A DNA stretch of 64,000 nt from Fructobacillus apis (GCF_023893635.1 NZ_JAMWYK010000006.1:1-64000); one strand, 5' to 3'. Positions 1-7,955 are shown, counted from the stretch's first letter. The notes: generated by a model not told the origin, from the sequence alone. A program made the numbers and translations.

Positions 1-21
1 GTGATATTTTTTGCATAAAAA

Positions 22-76
22 GCTCCTATGATTAAATTATATCGAACATTTTTGTCCATAATTTAATCATAGGAGC
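22..76. repeat. Perfect 19-bp inverted repeat
   Basis: Arms at 22-40 and 58-76 are exact reverse complements, separated by a 17-nt spacer. Read on the minus strand the hairpin is followed by TTTTTATG, like an intrinsic terminator, but no minus-strand gene lies to its right. Read on the plus strand there is no U-tract. It could be a terminator for something outside the window, a small mobile-element remnant or a protein-binding site. The structure is certain; its role is not known. Confidence 0.6.
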
Positions 77-119
77 CGGAAAAGGTTCGTTGAAAACGAG
101 TCTTTCTTGCTTCGCTGGC

Positions 120-148
120 GTGACAACGCCTTCTAATTTTTGTATAAT
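120..148 (+). promoter_or_regulatory. Predicted promoter of the amino-acid ABC transporter gene
   Basis: GTGACA (120-125) and TATAAT (143-148) are separated by 17 nt, a near-consensus housekeeping promoter. It lies about 38 nt upstream of the ATG chosen for the transporter. This promoter lies inside the longer open frame that begins at 90, which supports the later start codon. Confidence 0.6.
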
Positions 149-185
149 TAATAAGTTAAATACGCTTAAATTAAGGACATTTTGC

Positions 186-1664
186 ATGCAAAAACTGACT
201 AAGAAAAATTGGGCAACAGTCCTCGTCCTCCTGACCTTATTCTGTTCACTCGTCTTGGCACCCCTCGGTGCGGCAGTGAACGCCCAAGCCGACAGCACCG
301 ACCCCGCCTTAGAGAAGATTCAAAAGCAGGGCAAGTTGGTCGTTGGTCTTTCCGCCGACTACGCGCCATACGAATTCCACACGCAGGTGGATGGTAAGGA
401 TAAAATCGTCGGCTTCGACGTTTCTTTGGCCGAAGCCATCGCCAAGAAGCTCGGCGTGAAGCTCGAAGTGAAGGACATGGGCATGGACGCCTTGCTCGGC
501 GCCATGAAGACCGGAAAGATCGACATGATTGTTTCCGGCTACTCCGCCACCGAAGACCGCAAGGCCCATGTGGACTTCTCAAACGTCTACTTGAAGGCGC
601 CACAAACGATGCTCGTTTTGAAGAAGAATGCTGATAAGTTGAACGACTTGTCTGCCTTCTCCGGCAAGAAGGTTGGGGCACAGACCCAAACCATTCAGGA
701 AACGGAAGCCAAGAACATTGACGGCGCCTCCGTTGTTTCCTTGCAGAAGTATCCCAACTTGATTTCACAACTCTCACAGGGACTCATTTCTGGTGTGGTT
801 GCTGAAAAGCCAATCGCGGATGCCTACGCCGAACAAAACAAGGACTTGAAAGTCATTAACCCCGGCTTCTCCGACGACGCCACGGGTGCCTCAGCCGTTG
901 CCATGACGAAGAACTCGCCCGCCTTGCAAGCCAAGGTGAACGAAGTGATTGACCAGGTCACAACGGACGGCACCTTTGCCGGTTGGCAAAAGAAGGCCAA
1001 CAAGATGATGCTTTCAGGCGAAGGGAAGTCCTACTGGGATAAGTACGGGCACTACTTCCTCTCTGGAACGTTCATCACCTTGGCCCTTGCTGTCTTGGCC
1101 GTCTTGATTGGAACGACGCTTGGAACGGTCTTTGCCCTCCTTAAGTTGTCTTCCGTGTTCTTGTTCAAGGCCATTGGTAACATCTACGTCGAATACGTCC
1201 GTGGAACGCCGTTGCTTGTTCAAGCCTTCATGGTCTTCTTCGGTGCCCAGGCGCTTGGTTTGAACCTCTCAGCCTTCGCCTCTGGAGCCTTGGCCATGGG
1301 ATTGAACTCTGCGGCCTACGTTGCTGAAATCATCCGTTCTGGTATCGAATCCGTGCCAAACGGCCAGATGGAAGCCGCCCGCTCCCTTGGGTTCACCAAG
1401 AACCGCTCCATGCGCTTGATTATCTTGCCACAGGCCGTGCGCACAATCTTGCCAGCGCTTGGAAACGAGTTCGTGAACGTCATCAAGGAAGGTTCCGTTA
1501 TCTCCGTTATCGGAGTCGGGGAGTTGATGTACGAGACATCCGTTGTTCAGGGTGCTTCCTTTGAGCCATTTATTCCGCTCATGATTACGTCGCTCATTTA
1601 CTTCGTCTTGACGTTCTCAATCTCACGGGCGCTCGGCTTTGTCGAAAGAAAGATGAAACGTTAA
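186..1664 (+). CDS. Amino-acid ABC transporter, fused substrate-binding protein and permease
   Basis: A single 492-residue polypeptide joins an extracellular solute-binding domain to the membrane permease of a polar amino-acid (glutamine/arginine/His-type) ABC importer. A signal sequence with hydrophobic core and an A-x-A-like site covers residues 1 to about 36. The SBP family 3 domain follows to about residue 275. The permease half has several membrane spans, the RGTPLLVQ segment and an EAA loop (EAARSLGF...LPQA) that docks the ATPase. The ATG at 186 follows an AAGGAC ribosome site and gives a clean signal peptide; the frame extends upstream to 90 but crosses the promoter. No ATPase gene is adjacent on the right, so the partner must be encoded elsewhere. 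The exact substrate cannot be read from the sequence. Confidence 0.9.
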   Translation: MQKLTKKNWATVLVLLTLFCSLVLAPLGAAVNAQADSTDPALEKIQKQGKLVVGLSADYAPYEFHTQVDGKDKIVGFDVSLAEAIAKKLGVKLEVKDMGMDALLGAMKTGKIDMIVSGYSATEDRKAHVDFSNVYLKAPQTMLVLKKNADKLNDLSAFSGKKVGAQTQTIQETEAKNIDGASVVSLQKYPNLISQLSQGLISGVVAEKPIADAYAEQNKDLKVINPGFSDDATGASAVAMTKNSPALQAKVNEVIDQVTTDGTFAGWQKKANKMMLSGEGKSYWDKYGHYFLSGTFITLALAVLAVLIGTTLGTVFALLKLSSVFLFKAIGNIYVEYVRGTPLLVQAFMVFFGAQALGLNLSAFASGALAMGLNSAAYVAEIIRSGIESVPNGQMEAARSLGFTKNRSMRLIILPQAVRTILPALGNEFVNVIKEGSVISVIGVGELMYETSVVQGASFEPFIPLMITSLIYFVLTFSISRALGFVERKMKR

Positions 1665-1680
1665 TCCCTCACGTTTTAAA

Positions 1681-1713
1681 AAAAGCGCGACACGTTAAGT
1701 GTTGCGCTTTTTG
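1681..1713 (+). terminator. Intrinsic terminator after the ABC transporter
   Basis: A 13-bp, nearly perfect stem (arms 1681-1693 and 1699-1711) ends in a T-run directly downstream of the transporter stop codon. A weaker second hairpin with a longer T-run follows at about 1732-1770. Confidence 0.85.
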
Positions 1714-1779
1714 TTTTCCCGAAGGGATGATGAGAGGCAGACCCATTTGGGGCTGTCTCTTTTTTGTTTTGGTTAATAA

Positions 1780-1806
1780 AAAAGTCAGGCCCGACCGGGC
1801 CTGACT
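1780..1806 (-). terminator. Intrinsic terminator of the lactonase gene
   Basis: On the minus strand a 9-bp G+C-rich stem (GTCAGGCCC paired with GGGCCTGAC) with a GGTC loop is followed by TTTTTTATT. It lies 14 nt beyond the stop codon of the minus-strand lactonase gene. Confidence 0.85.
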
Positions 1807-1819
1807 CATTCTTGTTTGA

Positions 1820-2851
1820 TTAGTCTTCGAATGCCACACGGACACCTTCGGGAATCACGAAGTCCTCTTGAACCAACGTCAATTCACCGCTTTCTTCGTC
1901 ACGGGCAAAGACCGTCACGTTATCCGTTTCCTGGTTTGGCACAACCAAGAACTTTTCTTCCGGATCAAAAGTCATGTCGCGAGGGAATGACCCTTCCACC
2001 GAGATGTTTTGGATGAGCTCGATTTCTGAACCCATGTTTTCCACCTTGAACACAGCAATCGTGTCGTGACCACGGTTTGACGTGTAGATGAAGCGGTTGT
2101 CAGCTGACACACGGATGGCTGCCGCACCGTTGTGATCGTCCCAATCCGTTGGGATCGTTGACGCCGTCATCAAGTGGTCGAACGTTCCATCTTCCTTGTT
2201 GTACTTCAAGACAGACAAGAGGGATGACAATTCCCCAAGTAAGTAGGCGTAGTGGCCGTCCTTTGAGAAACGGATGTGACGCGGACCGAATCCGGTCGTC
2301 GCTTCGTAGCGAGCCACTTCCGTGAGCTTGCCGTCATCTGCAACATCGAATGTCACGACTTCGTCCGTTCCAAGGTCCACCACAACCAAGCGGTTGTCCG
2401 GCGTCAAGTTGGCGAAGTGCACGTGTGATGATTGCTGTTCCGGACGTGGGCCAGAACCTTCGTTTTGCCAAGTGTCTTGGAGCTTCAATGAACCGTCTGC
2501 TTGAATCTTGTATGATTCCACCGTACCGCGGTGGTAGTAGCCCGCAAAGACCAACTGACGTTCTTCGTCAACACCGATGTAAGCCGGCGTTGAACCGTCT
2601 GACATGTTGGCACCAATTTCTGTCATTGGGCGCTTGCTGTTGTCGAGCGCTGCCACACCACCCTGGTCACCGCGCTTATCAACGGCGTAGAGCTTGTTTG
2701 CCTTTGAGAGGGCGAAGTAAGTGGGGTTGGTAGCAGAGAACACGTCCTTAGCGTTTGACAACTGACCAGTCTGGTCGTCGAAATCCGCTTCGTAGATTCC
2801 CTTTGAGGTCTTTTTAGTATAGGTACCGAATAGTACGTGGCGAACAGTCAT
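1820..2851 (-). CDS. pgl: Lactonase-family protein, likely 6-phosphogluconolactonase (YkgB type)
   Basis: A 343-residue protein of the seven-bladed beta-propeller lactonase family (COG2706). Members hydrolyse 6-phosphogluconolactone in the oxidative pentose phosphate or phosphoketolase entry route. Blade repeats of the style HIRFSKDGHYAYLL, IRVSADNRFIYTSNRGHD and MTFDPEEKFLVVPNQ run through the protein, and there is no signal peptide, so it is cytoplasmic. The start at 2851 was chosen because AAGGAG lies about 13 nt upstream and the FGTYTKK start matches the family; an in-frame extension to 2917 lacks a ribosome site. It is transcribed convergently with the ABC transporter and divergently from the cadmium genes. 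The family is sure; the exact lactone substrate is inferred. Confidence 0.85.
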   Translation of the reverse strand: MTVRHVLFGTYTKKTSKGIYEADFDDQTGQLSNAKDVFSATNPTYFALSKANKLYAVDKRGDQGGVAALDNSKRPMTEIGANMSDGSTPAYIGVDEERQLVFAGYYHRGTVESYKIQADGSLKLQDTWQNEGSGPRPEQQSSHVHFANLTPDNRLVVVDLGTDEVVTFDVADDGKLTEVARYEATTGFGPRHIRFSKDGHYAYLLGELSSLLSVLKYNKEDGTFDHLMTASTIPTDWDDHNGAAAIRVSADNRFIYTSNRGHDTIAVFKVENMGSEIELIQNISVEGSFPRDMTFDPEEKFLVVPNQETDNVTVFARDEESGELTLVQEDFVIPEGVRVAFED

Positions 2852-2976
2852 GTTCAGAAAAACTCCTTTTGTCTTTGTTTTGTTGCTTACTATTATAACA
2901 TAGGCCGGACTGTTCATTTAACGGAGACATTTTCTCTTTTTCTAGAAGAGGGTGGTGCCGATTTCTGAAATTTTAG

Positions 2977-3030
2977 TTGACGACGATTAAGACATATTGT
3001 ATTCTGTTCATATGATAAAACGTGAATATC
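2977..3030 (+). promoter_or_regulatory. Predicted promoter and operator of the cadD-like operon
   Basis: TTGACG (2977-2982) and TATTCT (3000-3005) with a 17-nt spacer form a plausible promoter. Directly downstream is a partly palindromic A+T-rich stretch in which TTCA and TGAA half-sites flank ATGATAAAAC. ArsR/SmtB repressors of this type usually bind such imperfect repeats over or just after the -10 box. The operator assignment is an inference. Confidence 0.4.
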
Positions 3031-3083
3031 AATGATGTGCGTTCGAAACGCCGATATATGATGCGAATTTGAAAGGATATAAA

Positions 3084-3662
3084 ATGAACATCTCACTTTT
3101 GACACTGACCTTCTTGGCCGTGAACCTCGACTTCTTTATCATGCTGCTCTTCTTATTGAAGAAGTACAGCTTGAAGTCCGTGCTCTTTGCCTACGTTATC
3201 GGAAACGTCCTCTTGATGACCCTGAGTTTCGTTGCAGGGCAAGTGCTTGAGGCCTTCTTGCCCGAATGGATTCTTGGAATTCTTGGTATCATCCCGATTT
3301 ACCTGGCCTTTAAAGACGATGATGACGATGAAGACGCCGACGTGAAGAGCAAGTCACCGTTCTTGATTGTCTTGGGAACGTACCTGTCCGTTTGTGCCGG
3401 CTGTAACCTTGCCATCTTCTTGCCCGTTTTGTTGAACGAAACGGTCGCAACCTTTGGCATGACCTTGGCCTACATTTCCGTTTTGACGATTGCGATTGTC
3501 TTGGTCATTAAAGCGATTGAAAAAGTCAAAATTGTGGGTGATGTCATCGAGCGCTACGGTGAAAAATTGATGAAGCTTTGCTATGTGTTGATCGGTTTGT
3601 ACGTCTTATTTGATAGCGGATTCATCGAACATGTCGTACAATGGGTAGCAAGCTTACTCTAA
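3084..3662 (+). CDS. cadD: CadD-family cadmium resistance membrane transporter
   Basis: A 192-residue integral membrane protein matching the CadD/cadmium-resistance transporter family, related in fold to LysE exporters. Hydrophobic spans occur near residues 5-25, 33-55, 60-77, 95-115, 122-145 and 165-185. A cytoplasmic acidic loop (KDDDDDEDAD) near residue 80 could attract divalent metal. AAAGGA seven nt upstream supports the ATG at 3084 over an upstream TTG at 3069. A metal-sensing ArsR-family gene follows 19 nt downstream, the standard arrangement for cadmium/zinc resistance. Metal specificity is taken from the family and partner gene, not proven by the sequence. Confidence 0.75.
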   Translation: MNISLLTLTFLAVNLDFFIMLLFLLKKYSLKSVLFAYVIGNVLLMTLSFVAGQVLEAFLPEWILGILGIIPIYLAFKDDDDDEDADVKSKSPFLIVLGTYLSVCAGCNLAIFLPVLLNETVATFGMTLAYISVLTIAIVLVIKAIEKVKIVGDVIERYGEKLMKLCYVLIGLYVLFDSGFIEHVVQWVASLL

Positions 3663-3681
3663 TCAAAGGAACGGTTTAATC

Positions 3682-4023
3682 ATGCAAGAAGACTATTTGA
3701 TTGAAACCCATCATCTTTTTAAGGTCTTATCCAACCCGACGCGGTTGAAAATCTTGATTCTCTTGGAAGACAAGGAACTCTCCGTGACGGAAATCGTTAA
3801 CCAGCTGCAGATGCAGCAGTCCAGTGTTTCCCACCAGCTACTGAAACTAAAAGAACACCAGTTGGTCAGCGCTCACCGCTGCGGCAAGAGCATCCGCTAC
3901 CAGCTGCGTGATCCCCACGTTTTGAAACTGCTGGACATGGCCTTGGCCCACAGTCAGCACGTGGTCAAGAACGAACCACACGATTACGGAACGGAAGAGA
4001 ACAAGGATTCTTGCGACCGTTAA
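3682..4023 (+). CDS. ArsR/SmtB-family metal-sensing repressor, CzrA-like
   Basis: A 113-residue winged-helix repressor (ArsR/SmtB). The helix-turn-helix lies around residues 34-60 (SVTEIVNQLQ...SSVSHQL). Near the C-terminus D77, H79, H90 and H93 reproduce the +2, +11, +3 spacing of the alpha-5 zinc/cobalt site of CzrA/SmtB. The CadC-type cysteine site is absent. It should therefore repress the preceding cadD-like exporter until zinc, cobalt or a similar metal binds. It is co-transcribed with the exporter (19-nt gap) and ends at a terminator. The pairing of a CadD-like exporter with an alpha-5 sensor suggests zinc as well as cadmium responsiveness. Confidence 0.85.
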   Translation: MQEDYLIETHHLFKVLSNPTRLKILILLEDKELSVTEIVNQLQMQQSSVSHQLLKLKEHQLVSAHRCGKSIRYQLRDPHVLKLLDMALAHSQHVVKNEPHDYGTEENKDSCDR

Positions 4024-4031
4024 CTTAAATA

Positions 4032-4065
4032 AGGAGCAGTGCGCGATGGCGTCTGCTCTTTTTTG
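4032..4065 (+). terminator. Intrinsic terminator of the cadmium operon
   Basis: GAGCAG (4034-4039) pairs with CTGCTC (4053-4058), followed by six T. A separate small hairpin (GGCGG...CCGCC) lies at about 4078-4094, before the next promoter-like TAAAAT. Confidence 0.7.
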
Positions 4066-4208
4066 CTTCTTTGAAAGGCGGTTTGAGACCGCCGTTCTAT
4101 GCTAAAATAGAGGAGCGAGGTCGGGCCGGTTCGGCTGGGACTTTGACATTTTCGAAGCCGTTATGATGCGCTTCGAACGAATAACACTAAGAAAACTGGG
4201 GATTAACC

Positions 4209-4727
4209 ATGACCAACCACATCGTTTTATTTGAACCCGTAATGCCGGCTAACACCGGTAACATTGCGCGTACCGCCGCCGGTACGAACGCGGTATTGCA
4301 CCTCATCGAACCTCTTGGTTTTGACATCTCCGACAAGGCCGTGAAGCGTGCCGGCCTGGACTACTGGGAACACGTCAACCTCGTGACGCACCCATCATTG
4401 CCAGACTTCTTGGAGACAATGAAAGAAGACGATAAGCTCTATCTTGTCTCAAAGTTTGCCAACATGGATTATACGGATCCGGACTACAGCGCAGCAGCCG
4501 GGGCGGGGGATAACTACTTCCTCTTTGGAAAGGAAACCACAGGTTTGCCCGAAGTCTTCATGCGCCAGAATCCAGAAAAGGCTATCCGCATTCCGCAAAA
4601 CGACAGCCACATCCGTTCGTTGAACCTTTCAAACACCGTCGCCATCGTGTTGTTTGAGGCTTTGCGTCAGCAAGATTTCGCTGAATTGGACAAGGTTTAC
4701 ACCTACGAACAAGATAAATTGAAATAA
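4209..4727 (+). CDS. trmL: tRNA (cytidine/uridine-34 2'-O)-methyltransferase TrmL
   Basis: A 172-residue SPOUT-class methyltransferase (YibK/CspR/TrmL) that methylates the wobble ribose of tRNA-Leu isoacceptors using S-adenosylmethionine. The N-terminal NTGNIARTAAGT, the central FLFGKETTGLP and the C-terminal LNLSNTVAIVLFEALRQ segments are the family signatures that form the trefoil-knot AdoMet site. The length is typical for the family. The ATG at 4209 follows GGGGATTA. It has its own promoter-like TAAAAT about 100 nt upstream and precedes a tRNA gene, fitting a tRNA-modification role. Confidence 0.93.
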   Translation: MTNHIVLFEPVMPANTGNIARTAAGTNAVLHLIEPLGFDISDKAVKRAGLDYWEHVNLVTHPSLPDFLETMKEDDKLYLVSKFANMDYTDPDYSAAAGAGDNYFLFGKETTGLPEVFMRQNPEKAIRIPQNDSHIRSLNLSNTVAIVLFEALRQQDFAELDKVYTYEQDKLK

Positions 4728-4751
4728 AGTCAAGAAAATGTAACAAAAGGG

Positions 4752-4780
4752 TTGCGCGGGGTGAATATCCTTGCTATACT
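4752..4780 (+). promoter_or_regulatory. Promoter of tRNA-Glu
   Basis: TTGCGC (4752-4757) and TATACT (4775-4780) with exactly 17 nt between them lie 43 nt upstream of the tRNA 5' end. Confidence 0.65.
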
Positions 4781-4822
4781 AACATAGTTGTTTGATAGCG
4801 ATATCAAGTAACAACTGACCAT

Positions 4823-4894
4823 GGCCCGTTGGTCAAGTGGCTAAGACGCTGCCCTTTCACGGCGGAATCGAGAGTTCGATTCTCTCACGGGCTA
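4823..4894 (+). tRNA. tRNA-Glu (UUC anticodon)
   Basis: The cloverleaf folds with a 7-bp acceptor stem (GGCCCGT paired with ACGGGCT, last pair G-U), an anticodon stem CTGCC/GGCGG and the loop CTTTCAC, giving anticodon TTC at 4856-4858. The T-arm GAGAGTTCGATTCTCTC is canonical. CCA is not encoded. The gene stands alone with its own promoter and terminator. Confidence 0.95.
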
Positions 4895-4900
4895 CTAAAA

Positions 4901-4929
4901 AGTCGCAAGCATTTGCTTGCGGCTTTTTT
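4901..4929 (+). terminator. Intrinsic terminator after tRNA-Glu
   Basis: The stem GTCGCAAGC/GCTTGCGGC with an ATTT loop is followed by six T, immediately downstream of the tRNA. Confidence 0.9.
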
Positions 4930-5049
4930 GTTGTCTAAAATCTGTTACAGACCTGCAATAGTAAGGGTAGAGCGTCCTTTTAGCTTGTGCTAAGATAGGA
5001 AGAGTAGTTATCACTTTAGAAGGACTTCCTTCTATTATAGGAGAGATTC

Positions 5050-7446
5050 ATGGCGAACAAGAGAAAGACGAAAAGTCGCTCACAAAAAAAGATGACGCGT
5101 TCTGGAGCAGCCACGCAGGTGCTCTCTTTGGTGACGGCCATTATTTTGTCCGTCTTTGCCATCTTTAAAATCGGCCTCTTTGGGGTATACCTGGCAGACA
5201 TCGTGCGTTTCTTCTTTGGAAACCTCTACCAGGTCTCACTACTGGCTGTTATTTTCATGGCGGGTTACTACCTGATCATGGACAAGCCCTACCCAATCTC
5301 CGGGCGCATCTACGCGGGCCTTTCCATGCTGTATTTGGCAGCCACGATGTTTTCATCTTTGCTGTTCTTCACGCAGGCCACACTGCCTGATGGTTCAGCC
5401 ATGGAACAGGTGCTTCGCATCATTGGTCAGGACTTCCAAAACCAAGTGGCGACCACGCCAGTTGGTGCCGGAATGCTCGGGGCCATCCTCTATCAATTAA
5501 CCTTTACCTTCCTTTCAAACGTCGGAACGGTGATCATCATCGTCGTGCTGTTTGTTGCCGGTGCCATCGTGACCTTCAAGTTGCCCGCCCGTGACATGGC
5601 GCAGAAGTCCGTGCAAAAGGCACAGGAAAAGGCCGTCGAAATCCGCGAGAAGCAGGCTTCACTTCGTGACCAACGCGCGCTTTTGGGCAAGAAGGACAAG
5701 CAGGACTTGACCGACTTCGGCGACGACCCATTCGGTTCCGCCCACAAAACGGAACCAAGCGGTGTGGACGACGATCCGTTTGCGCCCGTTAACCCTGCCT
5801 TGACGGAGGGGGACGCTGCTGGGGATCCCGTTGAGCCAACGATTAACTGGCAGGAACCGTCAGTCGCTCCGGTCCCTCCAATCGAAGACGTTATTCCGGA
5901 CGGAAGTAAGGGGACGGAACAACCGGCTAGTCCGTACGAACACGTCCGAGCGGGCTCGGGCGGGGACGACTTTGACATGGGCGAAAGCAGCGTGTCTGAC
6001 GACGACTACGAACTGCCAAAGACGACGTTGCTGACGAAGACTAAGGCGACCGACCAGTCGGCCGAAGCCAAGAGCTTGAACGGCAAGTCCCGCCTCGTGC
6101 ACGACACCTTGCAATCCTTCGGTGTCGAGGCGACGGTTTCCTCCGTTTCCCTCGGGCCGACCGTTACCCAGTATGAATTGAAACCGGGACAAGGTGTGAA
6201 GGTCAACCGAATCGCCAACCTGGCCGACGACTTGGCCCTGGCGCTCGCCGCCAAGTCCATCCGTATTGAGGCGCCAATCCCTGGTAAGCCATACGTCGGA
6301 ATCGAAGTGCCAAACGACACGCAGGCGGTTGTTGGCTTCCGCGACATGATTGAACAGTCCAAGACCGTGCAAGACGACTTGCTCACGGTGCCCCTTGGAC
6401 GTGACGTTACCGGTAACATCGTTTCCGTTGACCTCGCTGCCATGCCCCACTTGCTTATCGCCGGTTCAACCGGTTCCGGTAAGTCCGTTGGGTTGAACGG
6501 CATCATCGTGTCACTCCTATTGAAGGCTAAGCCTTCCGAAGTGAAGCTGATGATGGTCGACCCAAAGGTCGTCGAGCTTTCGATTTACAACGGTATTCCG
6601 AACCTGCTCACGCCGGTGATTTCCGACCCTAAGAAGGCCGCCAAGTCCTTAAACAAGCTGGTCGAGGAGATGGAAAACCGTTACGACTTGCTGGCTCAGT
6701 TCGGTAAGCGAAACATCGGTGAGTACAACCAGGCCGTTGAAGAAAACAACAAGCATGCCAAGGAAACCGGCAACGCCATCATGACGAAGCTGCCCTACAT
6801 CGTGGCCGTCGTCGATGAATTCGCCGACCTGATGTCGACCGTCGGTTCTGAAATCGAAGTCTCCATCGCACGTCTTGGTGCCAAGGCCCGTGCCGCCGGA
6901 ATCCACATGATTTTGGCCACGCAGCGACCTGATGTGAAGGTGATTAACGGAACGATTAAGTCCAACATTCCTGGACGAATCGCCTTCCGTACCGCTTCTG
7001 GAATCGATTCCCGTACCATCTTGGACGGGAACGGGGCCGAGAAGTTGCTCGGACGGGGAGACATGATCTTCGCGCCACCGGGCAAGGCCCACAAGCGTCT
7101 GCAGGGTGCCTTCATCTCAAACGACGACGTGACCGCCGTTGTGGACTTCGTGAAGGACGAACAGGATGCGTCATACGACGATAAGATGACGGTGACGGAC
7201 GAAGAAATTGCCCAAGACGAGGCCGGTGTCGGTGGTGACTCCGACGACGAGCTCTTCGACGAAGCACTCGAATTCGTTATCGACCAGCAGAAGGCGTCAA
7301 CGTCGCTTCTGCAACGTCGCTTCCGCATCGGATACAACCGTGCCGCCCGCTTGATTGACGACCTTGAAAACGCCGGCTACATTGGACCGGCCGACGGGGC
7401 TCGTCCGCGTCAGGTGAACCTGGCAAAGAAGCCGGACGCTGAATAA
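5050..7446 (+). CDS. ftsK: DNA translocase FtsK/SpoIIIE
   Basis: A 798-residue septal DNA pump that clears chromosomes from the closing septum. Four membrane spans occupy roughly residues 20-180. A charged, Pro/Asp-rich linker runs to about 310. The RecA-like motor has Walker A GSTGSGKS near residue 475 and Walker B VAVVDEFADLM near 585. The C-terminal winged-helix gamma domain (LLQRRFRIGYNRAARLID, residues about 740-790) reads orienting sequences. All key motor motifs are present. The ATG at 5050 follows GGAGAGATTC. It is monocistronic, ending in a strong terminator. Confidence 0.96.
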   Translation: MANKRKTKSRSQKKMTRSGAATQVLSLVTAIILSVFAIFKIGLFGVYLADIVRFFFGNLYQVSLLAVIFMAGYYLIMDKPYPISGRIYAGLSMLYLAATMFSSLLFFTQATLPDGSAMEQVLRIIGQDFQNQVATTPVGAGMLGAILYQLTFTFLSNVGTVIIIVVLFVAGAIVTFKLPARDMAQKSVQKAQEKAVEIREKQASLRDQRALLGKKDKQDLTDFGDDPFGSAHKTEPSGVDDDPFAPVNPALTEGDAAGDPVEPTINWQEPSVAPVPPIEDVIPDGSKGTEQPASPYEHVRAGSGGDDFDMGESSVSDDDYELPKTTLLTKTKATDQSAEAKSLNGKSRLVHDTLQSFGVEATVSSVSLGPTVTQYELKPGQGVKVNRIANLADDLALALAAKSIRIEAPIPGKPYVGIEVPNDTQAVVGFRDMIEQSKTVQDDLLTVPLGRDVTGNIVSVDLAAMPHLLIAGSTGSGKSVGLNGIIVSLLLKAKPSEVKLMMVDPKVVELSIYNGIPNLLTPVISDPKKAAKSLNKLVEEMENRYDLLAQFGKRNIGEYNQAVEENNKHAKETGNAIMTKLPYIVAVVDEFADLMSTVGSEIEVSIARLGAKARAAGIHMILATQRPDVKVINGTIKSNIPGRIAFRTASGIDSRTILDGNGAEKLLGRGDMIFAPPGKAHKRLQGAFISNDDVTAVVDFVKDEQDASYDDKMTVTDEEIAQDEAGVGGDSDDELFDEALEFVIDQQKASTSLLQRRFRIGYNRAARLIDDLENAGYIGPADGARPRQVNLAKKPDAE

Positions 7447-7460
7447 AAAGAAATGATAAA

Positions 7461-7486
7461 AGCAGCCCTTTGGGGCTGCTTTTTTG
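7461..7486 (+). terminator. Intrinsic terminator of ftsK
   Basis: AGCAGCCC and GGGCTGCT pair around a TTTG loop, followed by a T-run, 15 nt after the stop codon. Confidence 0.9.
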
Positions 7487-7500
7487 TGTGCCTGTTGGTG

Positions 7501-7680
7501 GCTGGGCACGATTTCGGTGTGTGAAGAAGAGGCGCTTTGGCCGACGTGTGTTCTCGATGGTGCGTGGGCGTTCTTTCTGTGTCCGGCAGGGAGGTTGTGC
7601 CCGGCATTTGCTTTGGACGGTGCGTGGGCGTTCTTTTTGTGTCGGGCCGTGGCGCTTTGCCCGGCATTTTTGTGACTTTT
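7501..7680. repeat. 60-bp tandem repeat, two clear copies plus a degenerate third
   Basis: Copies at 7561-7620 and 7621-7680 start with the same 20 nt except for one change and again agree over CCGGCATTT. A diverged copy at 7501-7560 shares GGCGCTTTG at the same phase. The region is T- and G-rich on the plus strand, unlike neighbouring genes. The period is a multiple of three, so the minus-strand frame shows a 20-residue repeat (NAHAPSKAN-like), but that frame has no ribosome site. No gene is called here. Confidence 0.75.
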
Positions 7681-7721
7681 GTATAACATGCCGTCATCTG
7701 ATGTTAGTTAGGCCAAATCCG

Positions 7722-7749
7722 TTGTGTCGGGGCTTTTGGGTGCTATATT
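7722..7749 (+). promoter_or_regulatory. Predicted promoter of the small ORF and protease
   Basis: TTGTGT (7722-7727) and TATATT (7744-7749) with a 16-nt spacer lie just upstream of the strong ribosome site of the 45-codon ORF. Confidence 0.4.
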
Positions 7750-7772
7750 TCAAGCAGATAGGAGGTGAGCGG

Positions 7773-7910
7773 ATGAAAGAAAACGACAAGACGCCACCGC
7801 TGATTGAAAGACGGCAGGACGGCCTCGCCCTGGTGCTGCACGCCTATGTGGTTGCCCGCAGCAAGCTTGATTCCTACCTGACCTGTGGCTGGTATCCGAT
7901 TCTCTGGTAG
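7773..7910 (+). CDS. Small protein of unknown function (45 residues)
   Basis: The ATG at 7773 follows an excellent ribosome site, AGGAGGTGA (7760-7768), with a promoter-like TATATT just before it, so translation is likely. The peptide has a charged N-terminal half (MKENDKTPPLIERRQDG), a hydrophobic middle (LALVLHAYVVA) and an aromatic end, CGWYPILW, with a single cysteine. It is not recognised. It ends 45 nt before the serine-protease gene and may share its transcript. Possible roles are a leader peptide controlling the protease, a secreted or signalling peptide, or a membrane-active peptide. None is proven. Confidence 0.5.
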   Translation: MKENDKTPPLIERRQDGLALVLHAYVVARSKLDSYLTCGWYPILW

Positions 7911-7955
7911 GCCCTTTGCTTGACGTTCGAAAAGTTGAGTAAAGGAGAATCAAAC

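Noticed and set aside
90-185. An N-terminal extension of the ABC transporter from position 90
   Set aside because: It contains the promoter boxes at 120-148 and would bury the signal peptide 32 residues inside the protein.
209-777. Overlapping frames within the ABC transporter on both strands
   Set aside because: They are shadows of the main gene, with no start signals or recognisable domains.
7297-7697. Minus-strand frames with 20-residue repeats over the 60-bp tandem repeats
   Set aside because: No ribosome site precedes either ATG, and they run antisense into the end of ftsK. The periodicity follows from the 60-bp DNA repeat alone.
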